Origin: Acetobacter pasteurianus subsp. pasteurianus LMG 1262 = NBRC 106471 | GTDB taxonomy: Bacteria; Pseudomonadota; Alphaproteobacteria; Acetobacterales; Acetobacteraceae | NCBI RefSeq assembly: GCF_000285275.1 | Contig: NZ_CADO01000004.1 | Coordinates: 1 to 64,000 of the forward strand | Length of the DNA stretch: 64,000 bases | Direction of reading: 5' to 3' | In this document: in pieces, positions 18,314-26,644 of the stretch | Position numbering within the stretch: the stretch's first letter is position 1 | Layout: each line of letters begins with the position of its first letter | Made by a program: the position numbers and the translations under genes | The notes under the pieces: generated by a model | Databases searched by the model: none | Told to the model about the DNA's origin: nothing | Seen by the model: only the letters and a program-made list of their open reading frames with translations

Positions 18314-20653
18314 ATGTCCTTTCGGATTATTGCGCCAGCCCGCCCGGTTCTGTCCCGACTGACATACCGGCAACACCTTGCAACGTTGTCCTGCCTTGTC
18401 AGTGCTGTTGGGTTTTGCGCCAGCCTTTCTACGGCGGAAGCGCAAACGGCCACGGCAGCCAAAAAATCATCCCAGCTCACTCGGGCATCTGCAACATCGC
18501 CCGCTGCACATGTGCGCCCGCGCTCCACAAAAGCGATTGAGGCACACGGGACAGAAGAAGTTTCGGTGGGCTCCACACGCCGCAAACGCAATGGCGGCGG
18601 CGGCATGATGCGGCTTGAAACAGCCCCCCATGCGGTGCAGACGGTCACCAAAGAATACATTGATATGCGCAGCCCCGTTTCCACATCTCTGGATCTGGTT
18701 AAAAACCTGCCGAGTGTGAACGTGACCACCCCGGATACATCGGGCATGCAGGGCGGGCAGGTGCAGACACGCGGCCTGACAGACCGTGACATGGCCATTA
18801 TGGTGGATGGCATTTCTGCCGGGCAGGCAAAATATCTGGCTGAAATTATTGATTCAGAAAACGTGGATGAAGTCAGCATCACACCCGGCAGTGCGGCGCG
18901 TGATATGCCCGTTATGTCTGCTGCTGGCGGGGTGATGAACTCCAAAACCCATATCGCGTCCCACAAGTTTGGCGGTATGACAGATTTTTCCTACGGCACC
19001 AACAATCTCTCGCGCGAATTTATTCGCCTTGATTCTGGTGACATCGGCAATAGCGGTATCCGGGGCTACTTCTCCTTTTCAAACACGCATGCACGCAGCT
19101 GGATGGGGTCTGGCATTAACGAGCGTAAGCATATTGATTTTGGCGCACGCAAGGATTGGGAAAACGGGTCTAACGCCAACCTGTTTATCTCATGGAACTC
19201 TGCTGACTGGACAATTGATAACTACCCTACAGAAGACCAGTTCATGCTGTACAAGCACACGGAGCAAGGTTGGGATCGCTCATCCCATCCGGGTAACGCA
19301 AACTACTGGAAGAACAACGCTGACCACTGGAACCAGATCTTCCTGAGTGCGCCTATCCACACCGTTATTACAGACAAGCTGTCCTTCGATCTGCACCCAT
19401 ACCTCACCTATGGGCAGGGCTGGAGCGCCAAGCCTAATGGTGCGGAAGCCAACTCTGCGGGTGATATGCAGAACACAATCGGCTACTTTCAGGAACATGG
19501 TGACCGCGTAGTGGGTGCCACGGCATCACTCGGCTACGATATTGACAAACACAACCATCTGACCTTCGGTTACTGGTACAACAACAGCCAATCAGACCGC
19601 AGCTACCCCACCAGCTTTGCCATGCCCGCAGGCGGTGCACCCAGCCCGAACTGGTCTCAGTATCGCATTGATAAAGGTGATCGGCAGGTTGCGGGGTATG
19701 AAATCCACTCGCTGTTTATTCAGGACACAGCCAAGTATCTGCATGACAAACTGCTGATTAACGGTGGCTTTAAGTTTGTTATGTCCAACGCATGGAACAA
19801 GGATTACTACGGCAGGCAGGGGCGCAACAGCACGGCACCATTGCCGCAGCTTTCCATCAGCTACAACATCAATGATCAGAACCAGATCTATGTAAACGCG
19901 GAAGGGGATTACCGTCAGCCAACAGAAAACGATATGGGCTGGCTGTACACGGATGTGCCGATCCTGAAGAACCAGTATTCCATCAAGGAAGAACTGGGGT
20001 ACCGTTACCACAACCGCTACATGATGATGGATCTGTCATTCTTCAACTACAACGTCACCAACCGTGTGGTTGACCAGTATTTGGGCATGAACAACTACCG
20101 TCCATTCTCCATCGGCAGCCAGACCATGCGCGGGCTGGACTTCATGATCGCCGGGCGTGAGATCCACGGTTTCAGCCCTTATGCTTCTGTGGAGTATCTG
20201 CACGCCACGCAGGACAGCAACGTGTTCGACCCGTACCAGAACATCATGCTGCATTCCAAGGGTACGCAGGCCATTATGGCACCACGGGTTATGGCCAACT
20301 TTGGTCTGACCTATAAGTATAAAGGCTTCTTTGCCAACGGCTCCGTGCATTACACCGGCCCGCAATCCGTCAGTGTGGCTGGGGATCAGAGAATACCGGG
20401 TTACGTGACCAACAGCCTGACGGTTGGGTATCACTTCAAGCCATTTGGCTTTGTAAAGTCCCCCACTTTCCGGTTGAACTTCACCAACCTTACGGGTTCC
20501 ATTGTGCGCACGGGTGCCATGGGCGCTGTTTACAGCAAGCATGATGCCGGCACGGTTTATAGCGGTAGCTCCGCAGCTTACACAGGTTACGGCAATACCT
20601 TCATGGTGGAACCGCGCTTCTCCATGACAGGCACAATCTCTACCTCTTTCTAA
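18314..20653 (+). CDS. TonB-dependent outer-membrane receptor
   Basis: A 779-residue outer-membrane receptor. It has a signal peptide (about residues 1-43, ending in AEA), a plug domain (roughly 95-210, with VKNLPSVNVTTP and QVQTRGLTDRDMAIMVDGI) and a long beta-barrel ending in the canonical C-terminal Phe (TISTSF). The ligand is not evident. Iron siderophores are the usual guess, but the gene lies between purine-degradation genes, divergent from hpxK, so a purine-related ligand is possible. A terminator hairpin follows directly. Confidence 0.9.
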   Translation: MSFRIIAPARPVLSRLTYRQHLATLSCLVSAVGFCASLSTAEAQTATAAKKSSQLTRASATSPAAHVRPRSTKAIEAHGTEEVSVGSTRRKRNGGGGMMRLETAPHAVQTVTKEYIDMRSPVSTSLDLVKNLPSVNVTTPDTSGMQGGQVQTRGLTDRDMAIMVDGISAGQAKYLAEIIDSENVDEVSITPGSAARDMPVMSAAGGVMNSKTHIASHKFGGMTDFSYGTNNLSREFIRLDSGDIGNSGIRGYFSFSNTHARSWMGSGINERKHIDFGARKDWENGSNANLFISWNSADWTIDNYPTEDQFMLYKHTEQGWDRSSHPGNANYWKNNADHWNQIFLSAPIHTVITDKLSFDLHPYLTYGQGWSAKPNGAEANSAGDMQNTIGYFQEHGDRVVGATASLGYDIDKHNHLTFGYWYNNSQSDRSYPTSFAMPAGGAPSPNWSQYRIDKGDRQVAGYEIHSLFIQDTAKYLHDKLLINGGFKFVMSNAWNKDYYGRQGRNSTAPLPQLSISYNINDQNQIYVNAEGDYRQPTENDMGWLYTDVPILKNQYSIKEELGYRYHNRYMMMDLSFFNYNVTNRVVDQYLGMNNYRPFSIGSQTMRGLDFMIAGREIHGFSPYASVEYLHATQDSNVFDPYQNIMLHSKGTQAIMAPRVMANFGLTYKYKGFFANGSVHYTGPQSVSVAGDQRIPGYVTNSLTVGYHFKPFGFVKSPTFRLNFTNLTGSIVRTGAMGAVYSKHDAGTVYSGSSAAYTGYGNTFMVEPRFSMTGTISTSF

Positions 20654-20675
20654 TACCGTCCTGAACCAACTTAAC

Positions 20676-20715
20676 GCCCCTCTCTTTGATACAAAGGGAG
20701 GGGCTAGGTGTTTTT
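20676..20715 (+). terminator. hairpin terminator overlapping the next ribosome-binding site
   Basis: Inverted repeat GCCCCTCTCTTT (20676-20687) and AAAGGGAGGGGC (20693-20704), 12 bp with one G-U pair and a five-base loop, followed by a short T run at 20711-20715. It would end the receptor transcript. The 3' arm is purine-rich and lies just ahead of the deaminase start at 20716; a second candidate ribosome-binding site, AGGTG (20706-20710), falls outside the stem. Confidence 0.7.
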
Positions 20716-22005
20716 ATGATGTCACGTAGATACTTGCTGAAAAATGCCCTGTGCCTCGTCACGATGGATGATGCCAGGCAAGAGCTGAAAAACGGGTGGA
20801 TCGTGACAGAAGGGCGGCAGATTGTCGCCCTTGGTGGTATGGAGGACCCGCATCCTCCTGCGGATGAAGTGCTGGATATGTCCGGCCATGTGGTTATGCC
20901 CGGTATGGTGAATACTCACCACCACATGTACCAGTCCTTAACACGGGTTATTCCGCAGGCTCAGGACGCCTCCCTGTTTCAATGGCTGCAAACACTTTAC
21001 CCCATTTGGGCACGCCTTACGCCAGAAATGATAAAGGCCTCCACGCACACGGCCATGGCGGAACTGCTGATGTCTGGTTGCACCACAACCAGTGATCATC
21101 TTTACCTTTTCCCCAACGGCTGCCGCCTTGATGATGAAATTGAGGCTGGGCTTGAAATGGGTATGCGCTTTCATGCCTGCCGCGGCAGCATGAGTGTTGG
21201 AGAAAGCGCAGGGGGGCTGCCGCCGGATAGTTTGGTAGAAAAAGAACCCGACATCCTACGTGATACGCTGCGCGTGATTGAAACGTATCATGACCCGGAA
21301 CCTCTGGCGATGCTAACCGTAGGCGGCGCACCGTGTTCTCCTTTTTCTGTCAGCCCTGAGCTTATGCGTGATATGGCAGAGTTGGCGCGCAATACGGGCA
21401 CCCGGCTGCATACACATCTGGCCGAAAACCAGCATGACGTGGCTTACAGCAAGGAACGCTTTGGCCAGACACCCGCAGAATATGCAGAAGATGTTGGCTG
21501 GGTTGGTGCCGATGTATGGCATGCCCATTGCGTTAAACTAGACACCGCAGGCATGGCCCGCTTTGGCCAAACGGGCACGGGAATAGCCCATTGCCCCTGT
21601 TCCAACATGCGCTTGGCCTCTGGCATTGCTCCTGTTGGGGCCATGCAGCAGCACGGTATTCCTGTTGGGCTAGGGGTTGATGGCTCTGCCTCTAATGATG
21701 GTGCAAGCATTCTGGCAGAAGCACGGCAAGCCATGCTGGTTTCCCGCCTGTTATCTGCGCAGGATGAACAAGCCATGATGCTCAAAGCGCGTGATGTATT
21801 GGCTTTAGCTACGCGCGGAGGAGCCAGAGTTCTGGGCCGCACAGATATTGGCCAGTTAACGGTAGGAAAAGCGGCCGATATTATTGCGTTTGATATGCGC
21901 AAGCTGGAATATACTGGCGCATTAAGTGATCCGGTAGCGGCCTTGGTGTTTTGTACCCCATCTTCCGTTGCCTTTAATATGGTGAACGGCAAGGTGCTGA
22001 TATAG
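20716..22005 (+). CDS. 8-oxoguanine deaminase-like amidohydrolase
   Basis: Amidohydrolase-superfamily protein of 429 residues. Metal and catalytic motifs are NTHHHMYQSL (HxH), HTHLAENQHD, WHAHCVKLD and GVDGSASND. It belongs with the cytosine/8-oxoguanine/atrazine chlorohydrolase group (ATZ/TRZ), and resembles the 8-oxoguanine deaminases that convert 8-oxoguanine to urate. Such a product would feed straight into the urate pathway next door. The double ATG (20716, 20719) leaves the exact start open by one residue. Substrate assignment is inferred; other aminated heterocycles are possible. Confidence 0.78.
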   Translation: MMSRRYLLKNALCLVTMDDARQELKNGWIVTEGRQIVALGGMEDPHPPADEVLDMSGHVVMPGMVNTHHHMYQSLTRVIPQAQDASLFQWLQTLYPIWARLTPEMIKASTHTAMAELLMSGCTTTSDHLYLFPNGCRLDDEIEAGLEMGMRFHACRGSMSVGESAGGLPPDSLVEKEPDILRDTLRVIETYHDPEPLAMLTVGGAPCSPFSVSPELMRDMAELARNTGTRLHTHLAENQHDVAYSKERFGQTPAEYAEDVGWVGADVWHAHCVKLDTAGMARFGQTGTGIAHCPCSNMRLASGIAPVGAMQQHGIPVGLGVDGSASNDGASILAEARQAMLVSRLLSAQDEQAMMLKARDVLALATRGGARVLGRTDIGQLTVGKAADIIAFDMRKLEYTGALSDPVAALVFCTPSSVAFNMVNGKVLI

Positions 22006-22073
22006 GACGGCCATTTTACAAAGCTGGATGTGGGTATGGTTATAGAACAGCATAACCGTCTGGCACAAAAACT

Positions 22074-22102
22074 GTATGAGGGAAGTTAACCTTCCCCCAT
22101 AC
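22074..22102. terminator. bidirectional terminator hairpin
   Basis: Inverted repeat GTATGAGGGAAG (22074-22085) and CTTCCCCCATAC (22091-22102) with one mismatch and a five-base loop. It lies between the convergent deaminase and dioxygenase genes, just before the dioxygenase stop. There is no strong T run on either side. Confidence 0.5.
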
Positions 22103-22109
22103 GCACCCA

Positions 22110-23120
22110 TTACTTGTGCTTTTGCACAAAGTTGGCATGTAGGCGCTGGTAGATGTAGTCTTCCGCTGTAATTGGCGGGTATTTACCTTCTGGCCCTTCA
22201 ATAACAGCCTCCCGGTTTGCCTGACAGAAAAAGGGAACAGACAAACGCGGGCCAAGATATTCGCCCGGTTGCGGCATACGCACACGGTGGAGGGTGGATT
22301 TTAGCTTATCATCGCTCCAACGCATCAGCATATCACCAATATTGCAGGTGACAGCACCGGCCACAGGGGTGACTTCTGTCCATGCATTGGATGAAATTTC
22401 GTTACCTGGGCAAAGCTGTAGGCCACCTTCACCTTCACGCAGATGCAGGAGTGTCAGACAATCAAAGTCTGAATGTGCACCAGCACGCCATTGCTTGAAA
22501 TCTTCCGGTTTGGCGTTTTCCATGCTCATGTAATGGATAAGACGCAAGGTGCACTGATACCCCGGAGAAGATCTTTTACAGCACTCTGCAAAGAAATCTT
22601 TTTCAAACCCAAGTTTTTCTGCAAAACAGGAAAGTATTTTCATGGCAAGCTGCCAGTTATCTTCCTCAAATTGCAAAAGCTTTGCCTGAAAGCCGGGAAG
22701 AACCTGCTCATCCGGCCACAGATTATCCATTTCCGGCAAAGTAATCTGGTAAGATTCCTTGTTATCCGGCGTGCCGGTGGAAGGTCTTACTTGAGAGCAA
22801 TATTCCCAGCCTGCATTCACGGTGGGCTTCTTTTTAAAAACTTCCTTTTCAGACATAGGAAGAGCAAAAAACCTTTTTGCTTCCGCAAAAGCGTTATCAA
22901 TATCTTCTAACGAAATTCCGTGATTGATAACCTGAAAAAACCCATCCTGAGTTGCGGCATTCCACAGATCATCTGCAATCTGGGCACGCCTGTTCTCATA
23001 GTCTGAAAAATCAATAACAGGGATAGAACGGACAGAGGTTGTACCCATGCTGCCTATAGTGGCCTCACGCTTGAGCTCTTCCATAGGGTAATCTGGGGTG
23101 GTTTTGGTATTCAGGGTCAT
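22110..23120 (-). CDS. 2-oxoglutarate/Fe(II) dioxygenase, isopenicillin N synthase family
   Basis: A 336-residue member of the isopenicillin N synthase-like dioxygenases. With ATG 23120 as start, the facial triad is His216-x-Asp218 (GAHSDFDCLT) and His278 (STLHRVRMP), and the 2-oxoglutarate-binding Arg is Arg292 in RLSVPFF. The N-terminal half carries the family IPVIDFSDY and FFQVINHGI motifs. Downstream starts at 23084 or 23048 are also possible. The substrate is unknown; the setting next to purine-type deaminases and an ABC importer suggests oxidation of a modified nucleobase or related heterocycle. An intergenic gap of 232 bp separates it from the ABC permease gene. Confidence 0.82.
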   Translation of the reverse strand: MTLNTKTTPDYPMEELKREATIGSMGTTSVRSIPVIDFSDYENRRAQIADDLWNAATQDGFFQVINHGISLEDIDNAFAEAKRFFALPMSEKEVFKKKPTVNAGWEYCSQVRPSTGTPDNKESYQITLPEMDNLWPDEQVLPGFQAKLLQFEEDNWQLAMKILSCFAEKLGFEKDFFAECCKRSSPGYQCTLRLIHYMSMENAKPEDFKQWRAGAHSDFDCLTLLHLREGEGGLQLCPGNEISSNAWTEVTPVAGAVTCNIGDMLMRWSDDKLKSTLHRVRMPQPGEYLGPRLSVPFFCQANREAVIEGPEGKYPPITAEDYIYQRLHANFVQKHK

Positions 23121-23352
23121 GGCGTTTCTCACACAAATTGCAAACTGGCCCATAGGGCGTAGCAGTTGGTGCAAACCAGCATGTGGGAAAGCATGTTTTT
23201 TAGCGGCCAAAGCTTCCCCCATGCTGAATCAGACCAACATGGTGGAGCAATGCCCAGAATATTTCTATTCCGACCGCTTCTACTCACTTGTTGTAGTATA
23301 GATCTTGATGTTTCGATAAGTCAACAAAATGATGTTGGCAAATACTCTATTT

Positions 23353-24120
23353 TTAGTGCTCAACACGGTTATGCAAAACAAGCTTTCTAATACTACTTGT
23401 GGCCATATAAAGGGCAAGGCCGGTAAGGGTGATCATGAACAGCGCAGCAAACATGCGTGGAATATCCATCTGGAATCCAGCCTGCAAAATCTCGTAGGCC
23501 AAACCGGCGCTATTGCCACCTGTGCCAGCCACAAACTCGGCCACCACAGCACCGACAAGAGCCAAACCGCTGGAAATTTGCAAGCCTGCCATAAACATGG
23601 GCAAAGCGCTGGGTATTTGCAGGCGCAAAAGCGTTTTGAGGCGCGAGGCTTTATGCATACGGAAAAACGCCTCCAGCCCCGGATCAACACTTTTAAGGCC
23701 TTGTAAAGTGTTGGAAATAATAGGAAAAATAGCAATCAGCGTGGCGCAGATAACAAGTGCCAGCAGCGTTGTTTTCACTAAAATGATAATCAATGGAGCA
23801 AGTGCCACCACAGGCGTGACCTGCATGAGCACCACATAGGGCATCAGGCTGCGTTCAATAAGCGGATGTTGCACCAGCACAAAAGCAACCAGAACACCCA
23901 GAACTACAGATACACATAACGCCGCTAATGTAACGGTAAGCGTACTGTACAACGCATGCCCCAGTGTATCGATATTGCTGAACAGAGAACGTGCAATATC
24001 AGAAGGGGCAGGCATAAGATAAGGCGGAATGTGCCAAAAATAACAAATACCCTGCCACAACAGCAAAAACAGAATGCCTACAGCAAGGGGGGCAAAAATG
24101 GATATCAGGCGGGCAGGCAT
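23353..24120 (-). CDS. ABC transporter permease (SsuC/ThiX-like)
   Basis: A 255-residue inner-membrane permease of the BPD-transport type, about six transmembrane segments, with a recognisable coupling-helix region (FRMHKASRLKTLLRLQIPSALP). It begins three bases after the ATPase stop, so both are co-translated. Members of this family serve sulfonate, thiamine-precursor, riboflavin and nitrate importers. Confidence 0.9.
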   Translation of the reverse strand: MPARLISIFAPLAVGILFLLLWQGICYFWHIPPYLMPAPSDIARSLFSNIDTLGHALYSTLTVTLAALCVSVVLGVLVAFVLVQHPLIERSLMPYVVLMQVTPVVALAPLIIILVKTTLLALVICATLIAIFPIISNTLQGLKSVDPGLEAFFRMHKASRLKTLLRLQIPSALPMFMAGLQISSGLALVGAVVAEFVAGTGGNSAGLAYEILQAGFQMDIPRMFAALFMITLTGLALYMATSSIRKLVLHNRVEH

Positions 24121-24123
24121 AAG

Positions 24124-24915
24124 TTAGGCCACCTCTGCAAGAAGGGAAGACTGAGATGCCTGAATAAGCAGTTTGCTTAAATCCTGGCATATCGTGGCAA
24201 ATGTATCGCTGAGGCGAAATTCCTCATTTCTGGGGATACTTGGGTCTATTTCATATTCGGCAAATATCCGGCCCGGATGCGCTGCCATAACCATCACACG
24301 GGTAGAAAGAAAAGCGGCCTCGTACAAAGAATGTGTTACAAACAACAGGGTAAGATCATCCTTGGCGCATAAGGTGGCTATATCTTCATCCAGCCGGTTG
24401 CGCGTTAATTCATCCAAAGCGCCAAAGGGTTCATCCATTAAAAGCAGGTTAGGGCGCGTGACCAATGCCCGCGCAATGGAAACACGCATCTTCATCCCGC
24501 CCGAAAGCTGGGCAGGAAAGCGATCTGCCGCATGGGCCAAGCTTACAATTTCCAGCGCCTGCTGCACGCGTGGCGCTGACACATCAGGAGAAATACCCTC
24601 CAGATCTAACGGCAAACGCACATTTTTGCGTACGGTGCTCCACGGCATAAGTGTGGGTTCCTGAAACACAAAGGACAGGCGACGATTTTCCTTGCCGACT
24701 TCTGCAAAACCTTTGTTCCACCAGGTCAAATACCCGGAGGAAGGTTGATGTAAGTTGGCAATCAGCTTCAGCAGCGTGCTTTTGCCGCACCCAGAAGGGC
24801 CAATCAGGCCAATACGTTCCTTGGGGTGAATATCCAAGGTAATAGGCGCCAGCCCCTGAACACCGTTTGGAAAGGTTTTTTCAGCAGACTGAATGCTGAT
24901 AACGGTTTCTTGCAT
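24124..24915 (-). CDS. ABC transporter ATP-binding protein
   Basis: A 263-residue ATPase with Walker A GPSGCGKSTLL (residues about 37-47), signature QLSGGMKMRVSIARAL and Walker B NLLLMDEPFGALDE. It belongs to the SsuB/TauB/ThiZ group that powers NMT1/THI5-type importers. It lies between a DUF2165 gene and the permease gene; the matching solute-binding protein is encoded divergently at 25652. Confidence 0.92.
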   Translation of the reverse strand: MQETVISIQSAEKTFPNGVQGLAPITLDIHPKERIGLIGPSGCGKSTLLKLIANLHQPSSGYLTWWNKGFAEVGKENRRLSFVFQEPTLMPWSTVRKNVRLPLDLEGISPDVSAPRVQQALEIVSLAHAADRFPAQLSGGMKMRVSIARALVTRPNLLLMDEPFGALDELTRNRLDEDIATLCAKDDLTLLFVTHSLYEAAFLSTRVMVMAAHPGRIFAEYEIDPSIPRNEEFRLSDTFATICQDLSKLLIQASQSSLLAEVA

Positions 24916-24951
24916 GATCCATCCAAACTTTGCAGAAGAAGAGGCAGGAGA

Positions 24952-25467
24952 TTATTCGGGCTGCTGCACGTAAATGCACACAGCCAGCATGGTCAGAAAA
25001 AAGCGGAATGCAGGTTGCTGGCCGTTCCATGCCTGTGATTGCCACATTAGAAACCATTCGGCCCCCACCACAGAAAAACCAAAAAACCAGATCAGAAACC
25101 CCAAAGCCGTAGCTGCGGGCACAAACTTTTTTGCGGTTTTAAAGGCATCTTCCGGAGCCCAAAGGCGCGCACTCATCTGGTAAGCTGCAATGGCAAAAAG
25201 CAGACCGGTTAAGGCTTCCCCCAGAATAATCAGGCCGTAAAACAGGTGCCACAGAACAGGTTGGGGTATGGCCCGCCACATCAGGCTGTTGCCGCGGAAT
25301 GTTGTATCCATGCTGAGAACATGGCGCACAAACTGAAAGTTTGAGTTGTAATCAGTTACGTTATTCAGCGCGACAATCAGGCCAAACGTACCCAATGCTC
25401 CCACCATGACGGTTTTAGCCAACCGAGAAATAGCAACTGGGGAAGAAAAAGCAGAGAGACGCGGCAT
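24952..25467 (-). CDS. DUF2165 small integral membrane protein
   Basis: A 171-residue protein with four hydrophobic segments, of the DUF2165 family of predicted small integral membrane proteins, whose function is unknown. ATG 25467 has a good ribosome-binding site (GCAGGA); an ATG five codons upstream is less likely. It is the first gene of the transcript containing the ATPase and permease, 36 bases upstream of the ATPase gene, so it may be an accessory part of that importer. Confidence 0.8.
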   Translation of the reverse strand: MPRLSAFSSPVAISRLAKTVMVGALGTFGLIVALNNVTDYNSNFQFVRHVLSMDTTFRGNSLMWRAIPQPVLWHLFYGLIILGEALTGLLFAIAAYQMSARLWAPEDAFKTAKKFVPAATALGFLIWFFGFSVVGAEWFLMWQSQAWNGQQPAFRFFLTMLAVCIYVQQPE

Positions 25468-25482
25468 ATAACATTCCTGCAT

Positions 25483-25651
25483 AGAAATGATTTATGCAGT
25501 TTAGGCCATTCAATCCTGCGAAGATCAAGGGGTAAATCGTTACAAAAAAAGCAATGAAGCGTGCTCTATTTTACAGCTTCCCAAATGCGCACGTTCTGTA
25601 TGAACATACCGAATACGAAATAAACAGATCATGCCAGTGCAGGAATTCGGG
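25483..25651. promoter_or_regulatory. divergent promoter region of the ABC importer genes
   Basis: A 169-bp AT-rich gap between the divergent DUF2165-ATPase-permease transcript and the binding-protein-amidohydrolase transcript. One shared regulator could act here. I compared it by eye with riboswitch-like layouts and found nothing that could be named. Confidence 0.35.
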
Positions 25652-26644
25652 ATGTCTCTTACACGTCGAACATTGCTTTCAGCTGCTGCGGCATCGTCTG
25701 TTGCAGCATTTACGCCGTTTAAACGTGCACAGGCGGCAACACCGGTCAGGCTGTTGCTGTCATGGTTTGCGCAGGCAGAAGTAGGCGGGTTTTATCAGGC
25801 TCTGGCTAAAGGGTTTTATGCGCAGGAAGGGCTGGATGTACACATAGATATGGGCGGCCCGCAGGTAAACACCATGCAGATACTGGCGGCTAGCCGCGCA
25901 GATTTTGTAACAGGTTACGATTTTCAAACCCTGCGCGGCATACAGGGCGGCATGCCGCTGCTTACCGTCATGTCTTCTTTCCAGCATGATCTGCAAGGGT
26001 TGATGACGCACGATAACATTACAGATCTGACCCAGTTACGTAATCATCCCATTCTCATTTCCAGCCCGGCCCATGCGTCCTATTGGGGGTGGTTGTGCAA
26101 GAAGTTTGGTTACAGCCCAGCGCAAGCAAAACCCTATACCTTTAATCTGCAACCGTTTTTTCTGGACCCCGAAATGGCGGTACAGGCTTATGCATCCTCT
26201 GAACCCTACGAGGCCCAACAGCGCAATGTGCCTGTAAAGTTCTTTCCATTTGCAGATCTGGGCTACCCACCATACGGCACTCCAGTGCTGACCACGCATG
26301 AATTTGCAGACAAAAATGATGCCACCACGCAAGCCTTCGTGCGCGCTTCCCTATTAGGCTGGCAGGATTACATGCGTGATCCAGAACCCGGTAACGCCCT
26401 GATACGCAAAGCCAACCCACGCATGACAGAAGGGCAGATTATGTTTGGTCATAGTGCCATGGCCAAAGCCAACGTGGTGGAAGGCGGAGATACAAAAACA
26501 CTAGGGTTAGGCTGTATGACAGAAGCCCGCTGGCAGGCAACCTATCAGTTCATGGTGGATAATGATCTGCTGGATAAAACCGTAAACTGGCAATCCGCCT
26601 TTACAACCAAATTTACAGACCGCGCCAAGGTGATGCCCGCATGA
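25652..26644 (+). CDS. NMT1/THI5-like ABC substrate-binding protein, Tat signal
   Basis: A 330-residue periplasmic binding protein of the SsuA/THI5/NMT1 superfamily. The N-terminus (SLTRRTLLSAAAASSVAAF) is a likely twin-arginine signal with an ALA-type cleavage site near RAQA. Mature motifs LLSWFAQAEVGGFYQALAKG and YAQEGLDVHI resemble thiamine- and riboflavin-precursor-binding relatives, which suggests a flat heteroaromatic ligand. ATG 25652 is preferred over one at 25631, which lacks a ribosome-binding site and would place extra residues ahead of the signal. The stop overlaps the amidohydrolase start in ATGA. Confidence 0.88.
   Translation: MSLTRRTLLSAAAASSVAAFTPFKRAQAATPVRLLLSWFAQAEVGGFYQALAKGFYAQEGLDVHIDMGGPQVNTMQILAASRADFVTGYDFQTLRGIQGGMPLLTVMSSFQHDLQGLMTHDNITDLTQLRNHPILISSPAHASYWGWLCKKFGYSPAQAKPYTFNLQPFFLDPEMAVQAYASSEPYEAQQRNVPVKFFPFADLGYPPYGTPVLTTHEFADKNDATTQAFVRASLLGWQDYMRDPEPGNALIRKANPRMTEGQIMFGHSAMAKANVVEGGDTKTLGLGCMTEARWQATYQFMVDNDLLDKTVNWQSAFTTKFTDRAKVMPA

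Noticed and set aside
25483-25651. Possible xanthine (NMT1-type) riboswitch upstream of the NMT1-like binding protein gene
   Set aside because: The gene context would suit, but I could not trace the required conserved pairing and loops by eye. A covariance-model search (Infernal with the NMT1 family) would decide.
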